17,081 bases of DNA from Rodentolepis nana (taxonomy: Eukaryota; Platyhelminthes; Cestoda; Cyclophyllidea; Hymenolepididae): the NCBI GenBank assembly GCA_900617975.1, contig UZAE01014050.1:1-17081 (forward strand). Direction: 5' to 3'. The position numbers and the translations under genes were made by a program. The notes beneath the pieces are model-generated. The model was not told where the DNA came from, did no database searches, and saw only the letters and a program-made list of their open reading frames with translations. This document shows, piece by piece, positions 11,101-17,081 of this stretch (position 1 is its first letter; every line of letters starts with the position of its first letter).

Positions 11101-14100
11101 GTCGAGGTGTGGGGAACAGAAGAACGATTCACAGATGTAAAGAGGGAGACAGACACAAAGGTAGAGAAAAAGGTAAGGTGAGTACTGTGGCAGGGGTCGA
11201 ATATGACAACCAGGGGGGTCGTGGTAGTTTGAAGTCAGAAGTCAAATGCCGGATAATAGACTTTTTGCCGTATGAGTATACGTTACCCAGAGTACACCAC
11301 GTGGAGGCAAGTTTATCGCACACCCCGCTTGTCTAATAGTGAACGGCGGTAAGTGTACTCCCATTTCCGAAATTCGCTGGTGCGTATCCAGTGTGAGGAC
11401 TGACCTCTTGAATACATCGAGTTGAAAGCTCTAAACTACAAGCCCTCTTTCCAAAAAGGGGGTGTTAGACAATTTCTTTCAACATACATTCGACAGGTGT
11501 TTTAAGTAATTTATGCCTCGAAATGCAACGTTCAAAATTAGTATATTAAACGTGTTATTAGGAGAATATACGCGAATGGAGTATTTTCTCTGAATAGAAA
11601 TGGAAATATGCAGAGAGTGAAAGGTGGTTGTAGTCTTGGTTGTAGACTCAATAAACGAAAAACCGCGATAGCATCACAATCACTGGTCTAACAGAGGTCA
11701 ACTGACACACAGTCAGTCATTTTGCTGAATATTAATCTGCCTTCTTTCCTCTTTCTCCACCAACTCCACGATTTTTGACACGTCGAAAAAAAGGGGAAAA
11801 AGTATTATTTCCTCGGACTTTTTTTTCGAAATATACCACCACCCAACTGATCTGAGGATGTTCAAGCGACTGAGAGGTTGTTCTCCTTTTTTTGAGGTTC
11901 CTATAGTTTAAATCGTTGTCACTAAAACATGACATGCAAAGTTCTTGAAATTAAGAACATGATTAGAAATCTTCTGCCGTTTCTCTACTCGCCAGGTGAT
12001 CTGTGTCTTGAGCTTTGGAAGAAATTTGGATTAATGTGATCTTGTGCTTGATGGATATTTGATTATTGAACTCTTTTATAAATAAAAGTGCAAATTAAAG
12101 TATTTTTGCGATGATTTTTAAAATTATTAACAAAATCACACCATCGAATCGATTTTTTTCTCCCAATTTTAAAGGGTCAAATTCAAATGAGTAAATAGAC
12201 CCCACCCCACCCCCACCAAATCCCCACCTCAGTCCCCACCCCCTCCCACCCCTGGATTCTATAAATTAATTCTAGTTCTGGTGAGGAACAGTTTAAATTA
12301 ATCAGGTTTACAAGACTGAATGGTGGGGTCTAGTCTAATTTGTTAGTCATAGAAAGTTACAGTGGTTAGAGCTGGCAAGATTTTTTATTTGCCATCTAAT
12401 ATATTTAAGCATGATATTAGCGTACATAAGCTCACTACAGGGCTCAATTAAATAATTTGCTTTATTTACTTTAAAGGAATCTCATTCACACCTCGCGAAA
12501 TTGGTGACCACTTGGTGAATGTCTTCCGAAACGGTCGTCCAATTCCAAACAGTCCATTCAAGATCTACGTTGGGGAGTCCGAACTTGGAAACGCCGGACG
12601 CGTTCGTGTCTATGGCCGGGGTCTTCGTGAGGGTCTAGCCAATCAAAACTGCCAATTCACCGTCGATACACGCGACGCTGGTAGGCTCTTCTTTCATTGG
12701 CTAGTTGATTATCAACTAATCCACCTATCAAATGAGAGTCAGCTTCCGATGTTCCGTATTCTTTTATAATTAGCAAAATAAAATAAGAATGAATTTTTTT
12801 TTGTAAAAATATTTTGAAATGAAAATTATTTTTCCCAAGAAGTGGTATTTTAATCTGTCCCAGTTTTCAAACAGAAATGCCTCATAAAAATATCTCATCT
12901 TGATCAGTGAATGATACATTTCAATTACTGTTACGATTAAAATAGTTGTCAGCGAAATTATTTGGGCGAAAGGGAGATATTTTATTCATCTTGAAAAAAC
13001 TCAATTTCTCTGACTTTGGTATTGTGAAGGCTGTGCCTTCTCTGAATTTTCAGCGGCTAAGTCTGACTCATCACGAACCTTTTTCGCATAGTTATGGAAG
13101 AGACAATTGAAGGCAGATCAGTAACTTTCATTTTGATACAGCATGAAGAATCTATTAGAAAGTTATATATATGCAAATAGTAAAATTCTTTTTACATCGT
13201 GGTTATTGTAGGAAATTCTAGTGCAGAATCGTGCAAAAATAGTCCAGATAGCTTTTCAAAATAGACAGGGATAACATCAGTGAAGTTTAGAGAGAAGAAA
13301 TTTATTAAATGGCCGTAGGCTCAATCACCCACTGGGCCAAATGAAGGAGGTGGAGTTTGATAAGTGGGTTGAATCAATAATTCGAATCAATAAGTCAGTA
13401 CAGATTATGGAATGTTAGCCTAGGGTGAATGGATACTGTCAATTACTGTCGGGATTTTGGTTGCGCAGTGTTCACTCAGTGGATATTTCAAAATACGAAT
13501 TTCTTTTCCTATCATTCTTTCCCGCGATACTCAATGCTTATTGACTAGCTGTTTTACTATGATGGTCGTTCTTTCCATTTCATCAGCTTCTTTTATGATT
13601 GCCTCAATTGTCGAAGCATTTCCAAAACATTTTAAACCCATTTTAATTTTCTCTTGACAGGATTTGGAGGTCTTAGCCTCTCAGTTGAGGGTCCTAGCAA
13701 GGCTGACATTGAGTGTCATGATAACCAGGATGGCACATGTTTGGTCACCTACCTCCCGACGGAACCGGGTACATACATAATCAATATTAAATATGCAGAT
13801 GAACCGGTTCCTGGTAGTCCATTTGCTGTCAACATCGGCGGGCATCCCTCATCTGCTCGTGTTATGGAACGTATCACACGTCAAAGGGAGGTCGCTGAGG
13901 CCACTCACGTTGGTAGCCAATGCGAGCTCAATCTCAAAATTCCAGGTATTCTATTGGTTAATCGATTGCAGTTAAACGAATTAAGAGAAAACAACATCAA
14001 GGCGATTAATTATTGACCTCTAAATGTTACAATTCCAAAAAGTAGTCTTATACTACTTAAATGACCCTAAATTCAAAAAAAATAGTTTGAGTCAAAACTA

Positions 14101-15957
14101 AACCCATTTCGAGTTGTATGTATGTATGCTAATAAGGAGCTTGGCTGACTATGCTACTTATTGCTTATGATCGTCATGGCTGTGATTTTGAATCTTGTTG
14201 ATTGGCGCATTTTGCAGGAGTAAACGTGTTAGACCTGACGGCAGTAGTGACAAGTCCTTCTGGTCGGACTGAACGCTGCATGATTACGGAAGTTGATCCA
14301 AATAATTACTGCACTCGATTCGTGCCCCAAGAGATGGGCGTGCACACGGTGTCTGTACGTCACCGCAACGCTCATGTACCCGGTAAGAGATCATGTCCAT
14401 CTCGCATGTTTTCGCGCTATTTCGCTCGCTCATTTTGTGGTGGCTTGGCCCTCTCTATTAGCTTAATGTGCCTTTTCCACTAACCAATGAAATCACAGGA
14501 CGCTTCATACTGATTCATATGGGTTTTTTCCCCTTTTTTACTGATGCCAATTGCCATCTAAACGTGTCTGCATGTTTCGATGTGACATGTTTGATCAAAA
14601 AATTCTTTTTTTCTACGGGAATACTAAATTTACTGTGTTTGCCGAACTCTAGGAAGCCCCTTCCAGTTCACTGTCGGACCAATCACAGATGGAGGAGCGA
14701 ATAAAGTTCGAGTCATCGGTCAAGGAATCCAACGTGGTTACATCAATAGCAACAATGAATTCAACATCTACACGCGTGAAGCTGGGGCTGGCAACCTCTC
14801 GATTGCAATAGAAGGCCCAAGCAAGGCCGAAATTGACTTCGAGGTATATACTACTTATAAGAGCGTTTATTAGTCTAATGCTCAAATTACATCTGCATAA
14901 TCGAATTCCGATTGATACTCCGAGTTTGCAAATGAGTAATGTATGCGCTAGTTGAACATTTTGAAGCCAATTCTTCAAGACGAACATCAAAATGAGGAAA
15001 AAATTATGAATAATTTAATCATTCTTTATTTTTCAATTTATCATGACACTTATTCATTATGTCGGCATTTTGACTCCACTTTTATATTTAAACAAATTCA
15101 TAAGAACTGCGATTTCATTACCATAAAATCCCAAAAGGAACTGGCGAAGTAACTATTTATGACAAGTCTGCTTAAATAGTCACAAAATGCCAATTTATTT
15201 CCAACTTCTAAACGCTTGAATTTTACTCTCTCCAAAGATGATAGTATCAACTTAAAATTTCAAGCGAAGTGGCTTAATTTTAGTCAATTAAAACAATTTA
15301 GATTGCTATTGATAAGGTCTTTGTCGTACTAGAATAAAAGTAAGAATTTCACATTATTTAGCCCATCATTTAAATTTTTTTCACAGAATGCATTAGAAAA
15401 TCGATGTCAAATTACCTGTCAATTTTTGCGAGGCTGTTGGCATTCATCTTTCTTACTTTTCTTTTCAAGTCCCTTGATAATCGCGCGCGGGCACATTTTC
15501 CCTTTCTCATAAATAACGGATAATAACTGCAAATAGGGGACACATTTTAAAATATATTCAGTTGTCGTGATGGGCAGGAATGGAAGTAAAATGTTGCTCA
15601 TATTTTTTTTAAGAGTTAAATTCAGGTTTCAGAAAAATGCCTTAAAAAATAAATACACAATTCTCATTTTTAATTGCATTAATTTTGACATAGTTAAAAT
15701 GCGTAGAATGTTAAATCGATTTAATGATTTCTTCTATTGATTTTCTGATTGCTCTTTTTTTGCAGGATCGAAAAGATGGTTCGTGTCTCGTTTCCTTCCG
15801 CGTCTCTGAACCGGGTGAATATTTGTGCTCCATTCGATTTAATGATGAACATGTTCCTGGGTCACCGTTCCGTTTGGAAGTCGAGGATGTAAACGGTTAC
15901 TACGCCACTGAAAACCGTCAACTCAGTGTAGCCGCCGTTCAAGATAGAGGACTCCAG
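1870..15957 (+). CDS. FLN: Filamin gene, internal part (16 exons, partial at both ends)
   Basis: Filamin crosslinks F-actin and scaffolds membrane receptors in the cell cortex. Exons: 1870-2127, 2893-3238, 4512-5159, 5307-5480, 5556-6028, 6692-7009, 7595-7784, 7960-8204, 8279-8723, 8799-8972, 10077-10235, 12477-12680, 13661-13945, 14218-14382, 14653-14843, 15766-15957. Every junction is GT-AG and keeps frame, and the total is 4,467 nt (1,489 codons) without a stop. The product is about 15 tandem filamin Ig repeats of ~90-100 residues. Colinearity with human filamin A (compared from memory) runs from Ig5 to the start of Ig22, without Ig7 and Ig10. The CH-type actin-binding domain and the C-terminal dimerisation repeat lie outside the window. 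Promoter and polyadenylation site are not visible. The family call is very safe; exon ends are predictions from splice consensus and frame. Confidence 0.96.
2128..2892 (+). other. Intron between Ig5 and Ig6 exons
   Basis: 765 nt, donor gtaaaa, acceptor ttttcaag, phase 0. AT-rich, with many T runs. No coding, element or RNA gene was recognised. Confidence 0.85.
2893..3238 (+). CDS. FLN: Filamin exon: Ig6-equivalent repeat and start of Ig8-equivalent
   Basis: Residues 87-201. It starts after ttttcaag in phase 0. The linker '[10 protein letters not shown]' leads into 'VRVYGPGV', then '[18 protein letters not shown]', '[15 protein letters not shown]' and '[12 protein letters not shown]'. That order matches human Ig6 (VYGPGV, EPTYFTVDC, AGQGDV). 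The exon then goes straight into '[13 protein letters not shown]', which matches the unusual start of human Ig8 (KIKVSGLG) rather than Ig7. The donor is tcaa|gtaagt, a full consensus, in phase 1; the split codon a|ca gives Thr with the next exon. An ORF in another frame on this strand and one on the opposite strand lack any filamin signature and are shadows. Confidence 0.94.
3823..4283 (-). mobile_element. 3' fragment of a non-LTR retrotransposon (LINE)
   Basis: On the - strand it reads from the last ~95 codons of a LINE polyprotein into a 3' untranslated region that ends 'tgccatttgaaataagta'. The terminal 60 bases closely resemble the ends of the short elements at 9301 and 11005. The 5' boundary is uncertain (about 4283) and no target duplication was found, so the insertion is probably old and 5'-truncated, like most LINE copies. 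Confidence 0.75.
3990..4283 (-). pseudogene. LINE polyprotein C-terminus (RNase H tail and CCHC region), broken
   Basis: The - strand translation contains 'LWSIACGG', '[20 protein letters not shown]' and '[20 protein letters not shown]', then '[10 protein letters not shown]' and a stop. This is the characteristic end of many animal non-LTR retrotransposon proteins. The region normally carries a Cys-Cys-His-Cys knuckle. Here the first Cys is Tyr ('YPLC') and the last is a TGA at 3990-3992, followed in frame by 'PAL' as in the intact family. It is a dead remnant. Confidence 0.78.
4273..4292 (+). repeat. Short inverted repeat, 8-bp arms
   Basis: ttaagtag, loop gata, ctacttaa. It sits at the apparent 5' edge of the LINE fragment. 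Small enough to be chance. Confidence 0.6.
4512..5159 (+). CDS. FLN: Filamin exon: Ig8- and Ig9-equivalents and start of Ig11
   Basis: Residues 202-417, the longest exon here. The acceptor is cttgtag. It continues Ig8 with '[18 protein letters not shown]', a proline-rich insert (4565-4591), '[17 protein letters not shown]' and '[13 protein letters not shown]'. A 23-codon Ser/Ala/Pro/Gln linker follows (4760-4828). Ig9 reads '[10 protein letters not shown]', 'FTIDSREA', '[18 protein letters not shown]', '[16 protein letters not shown]' and '[11 protein letters not shown]'. This is a class A repeat with the 'EGP.EA' C-strand used for partner binding in other filamins. The exon ends in the first strand of the next repeat, '[15 protein letters not shown]', with donor acgg|gtatag in phase 1. 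Confidence 0.95.
5307..5480 (+). CDS. FLN: Filamin exon: middle of Ig11-equivalent repeat
   Basis: Residues 418-475. The split codon g|gt gives Gly, then '[20 protein letters not shown]', which closely parallels human Ig11 'GVFREATTEFSVDARAL' and lets the repeat be placed. It continues through '[20 protein letters not shown]' and '[10 protein letters not shown]'. The acceptor is ccattttag. The donor is gatg|gtatga in phase 1, joining to '[11 protein letters not shown]' of the next exon; human Ig11 has 'EGLHSVDVTYDG' there. Flanking introns are short (147 and 75 nt). The extra residues around 'LIDPSGRG' correspond to the longer-than-usual Ig11 of vertebrates. Confidence 0.93.
5556..6028 (+). 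CDS. FLN: Filamin exon: end of Ig11, all of Ig12, start of Ig13
   Basis: Residues 476-633. It begins with the end of Ig11 ('[19 protein letters not shown]'). Ig12 follows: '[16 protein letters not shown]', '[20 protein letters not shown]', '[19 protein letters not shown]' and '[10 protein letters not shown]'. The Ig13 start is '[17 protein letters not shown]' and '[14 protein letters not shown]'. 'CDP.RVR' and 'MSCMDNKDGSCSVEY' in human Ig12 make the placement firm. The acceptor is cctttgaag, with a poor pyrimidine tract. The donor is gtt|gtaaga, phase 0. A second ORF on the same strand over this exon is a frame shadow. Confidence 0.95.
6029..6691 (+). other. Intron inside Ig13
   Basis: 663 nt, donor gtaaga, acceptor ccctcag, phase 0. 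A minus-strand ORF at 6086-6406 has no recognisable domain. Nothing else is seen. Confidence 0.85.
6692..7009 (+). CDS. FLN: Filamin exon: rest of Ig13 and first half of Ig14
   Basis: Residues 634-739. The acceptor is tttcccctcag, the best polypyrimidine tract in the window. It completes Ig13 ('[15 protein letters not shown]', '[18 protein letters not shown]', 'VPRSPF') and begins Ig14 ('[20 protein letters not shown]', '[20 protein letters not shown]'). The donor act|gtaagt is a full consensus in phase 0. Joining to 7595 aligns gaplessly with human Ig14: 'ITDPEGKPKKTHIQDNHDGT' against '[20 protein letters not shown]'. A second acceptor at 7104-7105 offers an in-frame alternative ending (see the separate entry). 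Confidence 0.95.
7106..7228 (+). CDS. Candidate alternative terminal (or poison) exon with basic Ser-rich tail
   Basis: This follows a good acceptor (ttaactactctttag, with a branch-like ttaac) and is in phase 0 with the donor at 7009. It reads 40 codons to TAG at 7226-7228. The predicted tail starts [11 protein letters not shown], then a basic cluster '[13 protein letters not shown]', then Gln/Ser/Pro-rich sequence ending LKKN. It resembles no Ig strand and would break Ig14 after strand B. The two RRKS motifs fit basophilic-kinase (PKA-type) consensus, and the cluster resembles a bipartite nuclear signal. Both readings are inference. No phase-compatible strong donor lies inside, so it should end the message or trigger decay. 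No AATAAA was found in 7229-7594, which weakens the terminal-exon reading. Confidence 0.45.
   Translation, partial: SPTSSAAPSTTRRKSSSSKIRRKSVQQTSQPPSQQNLKKN
7229..7594 (+). other. Intronic sequence after the candidate alternative exon
   Basis: Follows the TAG at 7228 and leads to the acceptor at 7593-7594. It begins with a short TA run (ttatatatatatat). No AATAAA or ATTAAA was seen. In the canonical message it is part of the 585-nt intron 7010-7594. Confidence 0.7.
7595..7784 (+). CDS. FLN: Filamin exon: second half of Ig14, start of Ig15
   Basis: Residues 740-802. The acceptor is gaactttttag, phase 0. It completes Ig14: '[20 protein letters not shown]', '[19 protein letters not shown]' and '[14 protein letters not shown]'. 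It starts the next repeat with 'RPDLCRIEG', which parallels the irregular A strand of human Ig15 ('PTGDASKCTVTV'). The donor gaag|gtatgt is strong, phase 1. ORFs in other frames over the same bases carry no repeat motifs. Confidence 0.94.
7960..8204 (+). CDS. FLN: Filamin exon: Ig15-equivalent repeat before hinge 1
   Basis: Residues 803-884. The split codon g|ga gives Gly after the acceptor cgatcttcag. It reads '[20 protein letters not shown]', '[20 protein letters not shown]', '[20 protein letters not shown]' and '[13 protein letters not shown]'. As in vertebrate Ig15, the YGPG strand is degenerate. The terminal SPF motif is replaced by GGRF, unusual among the repeats here. The donor aag|gtgggt is phase 0. 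The next exon opens with non-Ig linker, so this repeat closes rod 1. Confidence 0.92.
8279..8723 (+). CDS. FLN: Filamin exon: hinge-1-like linker, Ig16, start of Ig17
   Basis: Residues 885-1032. After the acceptor ggttttttag comes about 40 residues with no Ig pattern ('[20 protein letters not shown]' and a Thr/Ser-rich stretch), at the position of hinge 1 in vertebrate filamins. Ig16 follows in its typical short form: '[20 protein letters not shown]', '[20 protein letters not shown]', '[11 protein letters not shown]' and '[16 protein letters not shown]'. Ig17 starts with '[20 protein letters not shown]' and 'TREAGAG'. Human Ig16-17 reads '[19 protein letters not shown]' at the same junction. 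The ATG at 8288 is internal, not a start. The donor gcag|gtgtgt is phase 1. Confidence 0.95.
8799..8972 (+). CDS. FLN: Filamin exon: ligand-binding half of Ig17
   Basis: Residues 1033-1090. It reads '[20 protein letters not shown]', '[20 protein letters not shown]' and '[12 protein letters not shown]'. The '[13 protein letters not shown]' strand C region is the face that binds GPIb-alpha and integrin tails in vertebrate Ig17, Ig19 and Ig21 (known of the family; partners here are unknown). The acceptor is cctattag and the preceding intron is only 75 nt. The donor gg|gtgagt is phase 1; the split codon g|ag gives Glu with the exon at 10077. Confidence 0.95.
9287..9300 (+). repeat. Target-site duplication, left copy
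   Basis: tcatgcaaatcata, abutting the AT-rich 3' tail of the element at 9301-9622. It pairs with 9623-9636. Confidence 0.72.
9301..9622 (-). mobile_element. Short interspersed retroelement, copy 2 (full length)
   Basis: 322 bp, nearly collinear over its whole length with the 321-bp copy at 11005-11325. On the - strand it begins 'ggggtgtgcgatagacttac' and ends 'tgccatttgaaataaa'. It is flanked by an imperfect 14-bp duplication (9287-9300 and 9623-9636, 12 of 14 matching), the mark of target-primed retroposition. A minus-strand ORF (9336-9596) is not conserved as coding among copies. It could be a SINE or an internally defined LINE deletion derivative. Confidence 0.82.
9623..9636 (+). repeat. 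Target-site duplication, right copy
   Basis: tcatggaaattata, abutting the 5' end of the element. Two mismatches to 9287-9300 indicate some age. Confidence 0.72.
10077..10235 (+). CDS. FLN: Filamin exon: first half of Ig18
   Basis: Residues 1091-1143. It begins '[20 protein letters not shown]', the conserved Ig17-18 linker and A strand (human 'DDSMRMSHLKVGSAADIPI'). It then reads '[20 protein letters not shown]' and '[11 protein letters not shown]'. In vertebrate filamins Ig18 pairs with Ig19 and its A strand masks the Ig19 ligand groove. The acceptor is purine-rich (tttttgtccaaaaaag), weak, and was placed by frame and homology. The donor ttag|gtaagt is strong, phase 1. In-frame reading upstream of 10077 is intron with no motif. 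Confidence 0.92.
10344..10375 (+). repeat. Perfect inverted repeat, 15-bp arms
   Basis: tctagtattttttgt (10344-10358), two central bases ca, then the exact reverse complement acaaaaaatactaga (10361-10375). In RNA it would fold to a hairpin with a small loop. No T-run or known RNA context is attached. Confidence 0.9.
10990..11004 (+). repeat. Target-site duplication, left copy
   Basis: cgcttgtctaatagt, identical to 11326-11340. The first base could belong to the element on the right side, giving a 14-bp minimum. Confidence 0.88.
11005..11325 (-). mobile_element. Short interspersed retroelement, copy 3 (full length)
   Basis: 321 bp. On the - strand it starts 'ggggtgtgcgataaacttgc' and ends 'tgccatttgaaataaataa', an AAAT-type tail. 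It is bounded by a perfect 15-bp duplication (10990-11004, 11326-11340), so its ends are directly defined. It lies antisense inside a filamin intron. The perfect duplication suggests it is younger than copy 2. No intact protein was found in it. Confidence 0.86.
11326..11340 (+). repeat. Target-site duplication, right copy
   Basis: cgcttgtctaatagt, directly after 'cgcacaccc', the element's 5' end on the - strand. Identical to 10990-11004. Confidence 0.88.
12200..12253 (+). repeat. C-rich low-complexity tract
   Basis: Repeated runs of three to five C separated by A or short spacers (ccccaccccacccccacc and onward). The - strand has several G runs that could form a G-quadruplex. Intronic. Confidence 0.85.
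12477..12680 (+). CDS. FLN: Filamin exon: second half of Ig18, first half of Ig19
   Basis: Residues 1144-1211. It completes Ig18 with '[20 protein letters not shown]' and '[16 protein letters not shown]'. It opens Ig19 with '[20 protein letters not shown]' and 'FTVDTRDAG'. Human Ig18-19 reads 'GISFVPKETGEHLV...SEIGDASRVRVSGQGL' here. The acceptor is tactttaaag. The donor gctg|gtaggc is phase 1. It lies 2.2 kb from the previous exon, across the intron that holds one of the transposable elements. Confidence 0.95.
12681..13660 (+). other. Intron inside Ig19
   Basis: 980 nt, donor gtaggc, acceptor ctcttgacag. AT-rich. The ORF at 13457-13657 runs into the pyrimidine-rich 3' part and has no domain. 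No repeat or RNA gene was seen. Confidence 0.85.
13661..13945 (+). CDS. FLN: Filamin exon: ligand-binding half of Ig19 and A strand of Ig20
   Basis: Residues 1212-1306. After the acceptor ctcttgacag it reads '[20 protein letters not shown]', '[20 protein letters not shown]' and '[12 protein letters not shown]', the Ig19 CD face. The Ig20 A-strand region follows: '[20 protein letters not shown]' then '[10 protein letters not shown]'. It lines up residue for residue with human 'ESITRRRRAPSVANVGSHCDL', but Glu (codon 13897-13899) stands at the phosphoserine position. The exon ends exactly where vertebrate filamin C carries its Ig20 insertion. No insert is seen in the 272-nt intron that follows. 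The donor ccag|gtattc is phase 1. Confidence 0.95.
14218..14382 (+). CDS. FLN: Filamin exon: main body of Ig20
   Basis: Residues 1307-1361. The acceptor cattttgcag is strong. It reads '[20 protein letters not shown]', '[20 protein letters not shown]' and '[14 protein letters not shown]'. Human Ig20 has 'DMTAQVTSPSGKTHEAEIVE' and 'YCIRFVPAEMGTHTVSVKY'. In vertebrates Ig20 is partly unfolded and its first strand inserts into the Ig21 groove as an autoinhibitory, force-sensitive switch. The donor cccg|gtaaga is phase 1, splitting the Gly of 'VPGSPF'. Confidence 0.95.
14653..14843 (+). CDS. FLN: Filamin exon: last strand of Ig20, first half of Ig21
   Basis: Residues 1362-1425. The acceptor is gaactctag. 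'[20 protein letters not shown]' is nearly identical to human '[20 protein letters not shown]'. It continues '[20 protein letters not shown]' and '[20 protein letters not shown]', then 'DFE'. The Ig21 C-D face ('EGPSKAEI') that takes integrin beta tails in vertebrates is intact, so mechanosensing by the Ig20-21 pair is plausible. The donor gag|gtatat is phase 0. Confidence 0.95.
14844..15765 (+). other. Intron inside Ig21
   Basis: 922 nt, donor gtatat, acceptor tttttttgcag, phase 0. Strongly AT-rich. Small ORFs on both strands have no recognisable content. Confidence 0.85.
15766..15957 (+). CDS. FLN: Filamin exon: second half of Ig21, start of Ig22
   Basis: Residues 1426-1489. The acceptor tttttttgcag is strong. 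It reads '[20 protein letters not shown]', '[20 protein letters not shown]' and '[20 protein letters not shown]' and ends 'RGLQ'. Human has '[20 protein letters not shown]' and 'ARRLTVSSLQESGLK', which places the end in the A-B region of Ig22. The donor cag|gtagat is phase 0. Reading on into the intron gives 39 codons with no Ig motif before a stop. The rest of Ig22, Ig23, hinge 2 and the dimerising Ig24 are not in the window. Confidence 0.95.
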
Positions 15958-16650
15958 GTAGATTGGGATGGATTACCTAAATTATCGAAAGGCATTTGTC
16001 ATGTCTATTCTAGATGTATTGAGTTAAATAACTTTCACTTCAAAGTGAGCAGTTTGATTGATGTTACACACTGACGCGATGTCATAAGAAGAAGCTTCCG
16101 TTTGAATAGAGTTCTTCAAATGCTCTAACCAGATTCTATCTTCTTCTGCCATAAGACAATTTAGAAGTGTGTCTTGAAATATTCGTCCAACAAGCTATAA
16201 GTAACTTTATTGATTCACGGTTCTGGTGAATCAATGATCAATGACTCGAATTTTCTGATGTTCTGTACTTTTTACCATTTTCCTGACATTTTGTCTGACC
16301 TCTAAGTAAATTTTACTAATTCGAAGCATTTGATATGTATATGAAGAGGCAATTTGCCTAATTTGGGATCATGAAAACCGCAATGACGTTGAGTTGCTGG
16401 TTGTAATCACAGAAGTTTAATGAGCTTTTTGTGCGAATACTCGTCATTGGGCTCTAAAAGGATTTGATTGGGTGATTGGTAAGGCCACCAATATCTGCTC
16501 GAAGGTGGTCGATTGGTTAAAATTTTAAAAGTGGACATTTTAATTCTACCTGAATTTGGTTTTAAGTGGATATCTTTTCCACAATTGGTAACTCTAATGC
16601 TCTCCTTTCACGAACCCCCCACCCGTGAAAAGGACGTTTTTATACTCGGG

Positions 16651-16680
16651 GAACATAACGGAAATTAACGGAACTTAACG
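16651..16680 (+). repeat. Three tandem 10-bp units
   Basis: gaacataacg, gaaattaacg, gaacttaacg: the consensus gaannTAACG repeats exactly every 10 bases and starts to decay after 16680. Intronic. Confidence 0.85.
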
Positions 16681-16876
16681 GGAATTCCTCAACTCCTCAA
16701 CGTTGGAGGCATTCGCATGCGATTTCCTTCATTGCTCCAATAGGCACCGATGGCTTGAAAGGAGTATTGCAGCAAGGTAACTTTGGGTAATTTTCAGTAG
16801 AATTTCAGTCCTTTCATGAAATCGAGGAGGGTAGAACTTAGGATTGCCAAAATGTTATATCTAGTCATATCTATGG

Positions 16877-16899
16877 GAGCGGGGGGAGGGGGTGGGGGG
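16877..16899 (+). repeat. G-rich tract in the last intron
   Basis: gagcggggggagggggtgggggg: three long G runs with single-base spacers on the transcribed (+) strand. It may fold as a G-quadruplex in the pre-mRNA if another G run joins. Confidence 0.75.
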
Positions 16900-17081
16900 T
16901 TGAAACAAGGTTGTTGCCGTGTGATTAACTCATTCCACCGCAAACCAGTAAATTTCTTTCTTTTCACATGATTTTTTTTACCTCCAAAAGTTTCCTTCTT
17001 TCCACACTTCTAGTCATAAGTGCTAGGTCTTGGCAATTGTTTCTTTTCCCTTCTTGTGCGGGTGGAGGAGGGGTGGGATAG

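Larger units (their letters stand above)
10236..12476 (+). other. Largest intron, inside Ig18
   Basis: 2,241 nt, donor gtaagt, acceptor tactttaaag, phase 1. It holds the perfect inverted repeat at 10344-10375, the retroelement with clear duplication at 11005-11325, and a C-rich tract at 12200-12253. No other coding was recognised. Confidence 0.85.
15958..17081 (+). other. Intron inside Ig22, open at the window end
   Basis: At least 1,124 nt beginning gtagat. The next expected coding (rest of Ig22) was not found before the end. It holds three 10-bp tandem units at 16651-16680 and G-rich tracts at 16877-16899 and near the end. Confidence 0.75.

Noticed and set aside
15958..16074. In-frame read-through after the last visible exon
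   Set aside because: No continuation of Ig22 pattern, and a clear donor gtagat at 15958. Treated as intron.

Overview
The window is an internal piece of one large eukaryotic, intron-rich gene on the + strand that encodes filamin, the actin-crosslinking scaffold protein. Sixteen exons between 1870 and 15957 join in frame at every junction. They total 4,467 nt, or 1,489 codons. All introns follow the GT-AG rule and the exons end in phase 0 or phase 1. The actin-binding CH domains lie upstream of the window. The rest of Ig22 and the C-terminal dimerisation repeat lie downstream.

The protein is a string of filamin-type Ig repeats with recurring 'YGPGL', 'FTVDxREAG', 'DNGDGTCSVxYLP' and 'VPGSPF' signatures. 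Compared from memory with human filamin A, the order is Ig5-Ig6 (1870-3238), Ig8-Ig9 (4512-5159), Ig11-Ig14 (5160-7784), Ig15 (7785-8204), a hinge-1-like linker and Ig16-17 (8279-8972), Ig18-19 (10077-13800), Ig20-21 (13800-15900) and the first strand of Ig22. Repeats equivalent to human Ig7 and Ig10 are absent from inside uninterrupted exons, so rod 1 is shorter.

The most interesting unexplained element is an in-frame exon at 7106-7228. It sits between the two exons that encode Ig14. It would replace the rest of filamin with a 40-residue Ser/Arg/Lys-rich tail and a stop, which suggests a short isoform or a poison exon.

The introns hold decayed transposable elements, all on the - strand. There are three copies of a ~320-bp interspersed element (1-162 cut by the window edge, 9301-9622, 11005-11325), two of them with target-site duplications. 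There is also a 3' fragment of a non-LTR retrotransposon (3823-4283) that shares its terminal tail with the short element. Other intron features are a 49-nt poly-G run containing an N, C-rich and G-rich tracts, and a perfect 15-bp inverted repeat.

Organism: a metazoan invertebrate. The divergent filamin, the AT-rich introns with weak polypyrimidine tracts and several ~75-nt introns would fit a flatworm, but this is only an inference. No prokaryotic features, RNA genes or CRISPR arrays were seen.
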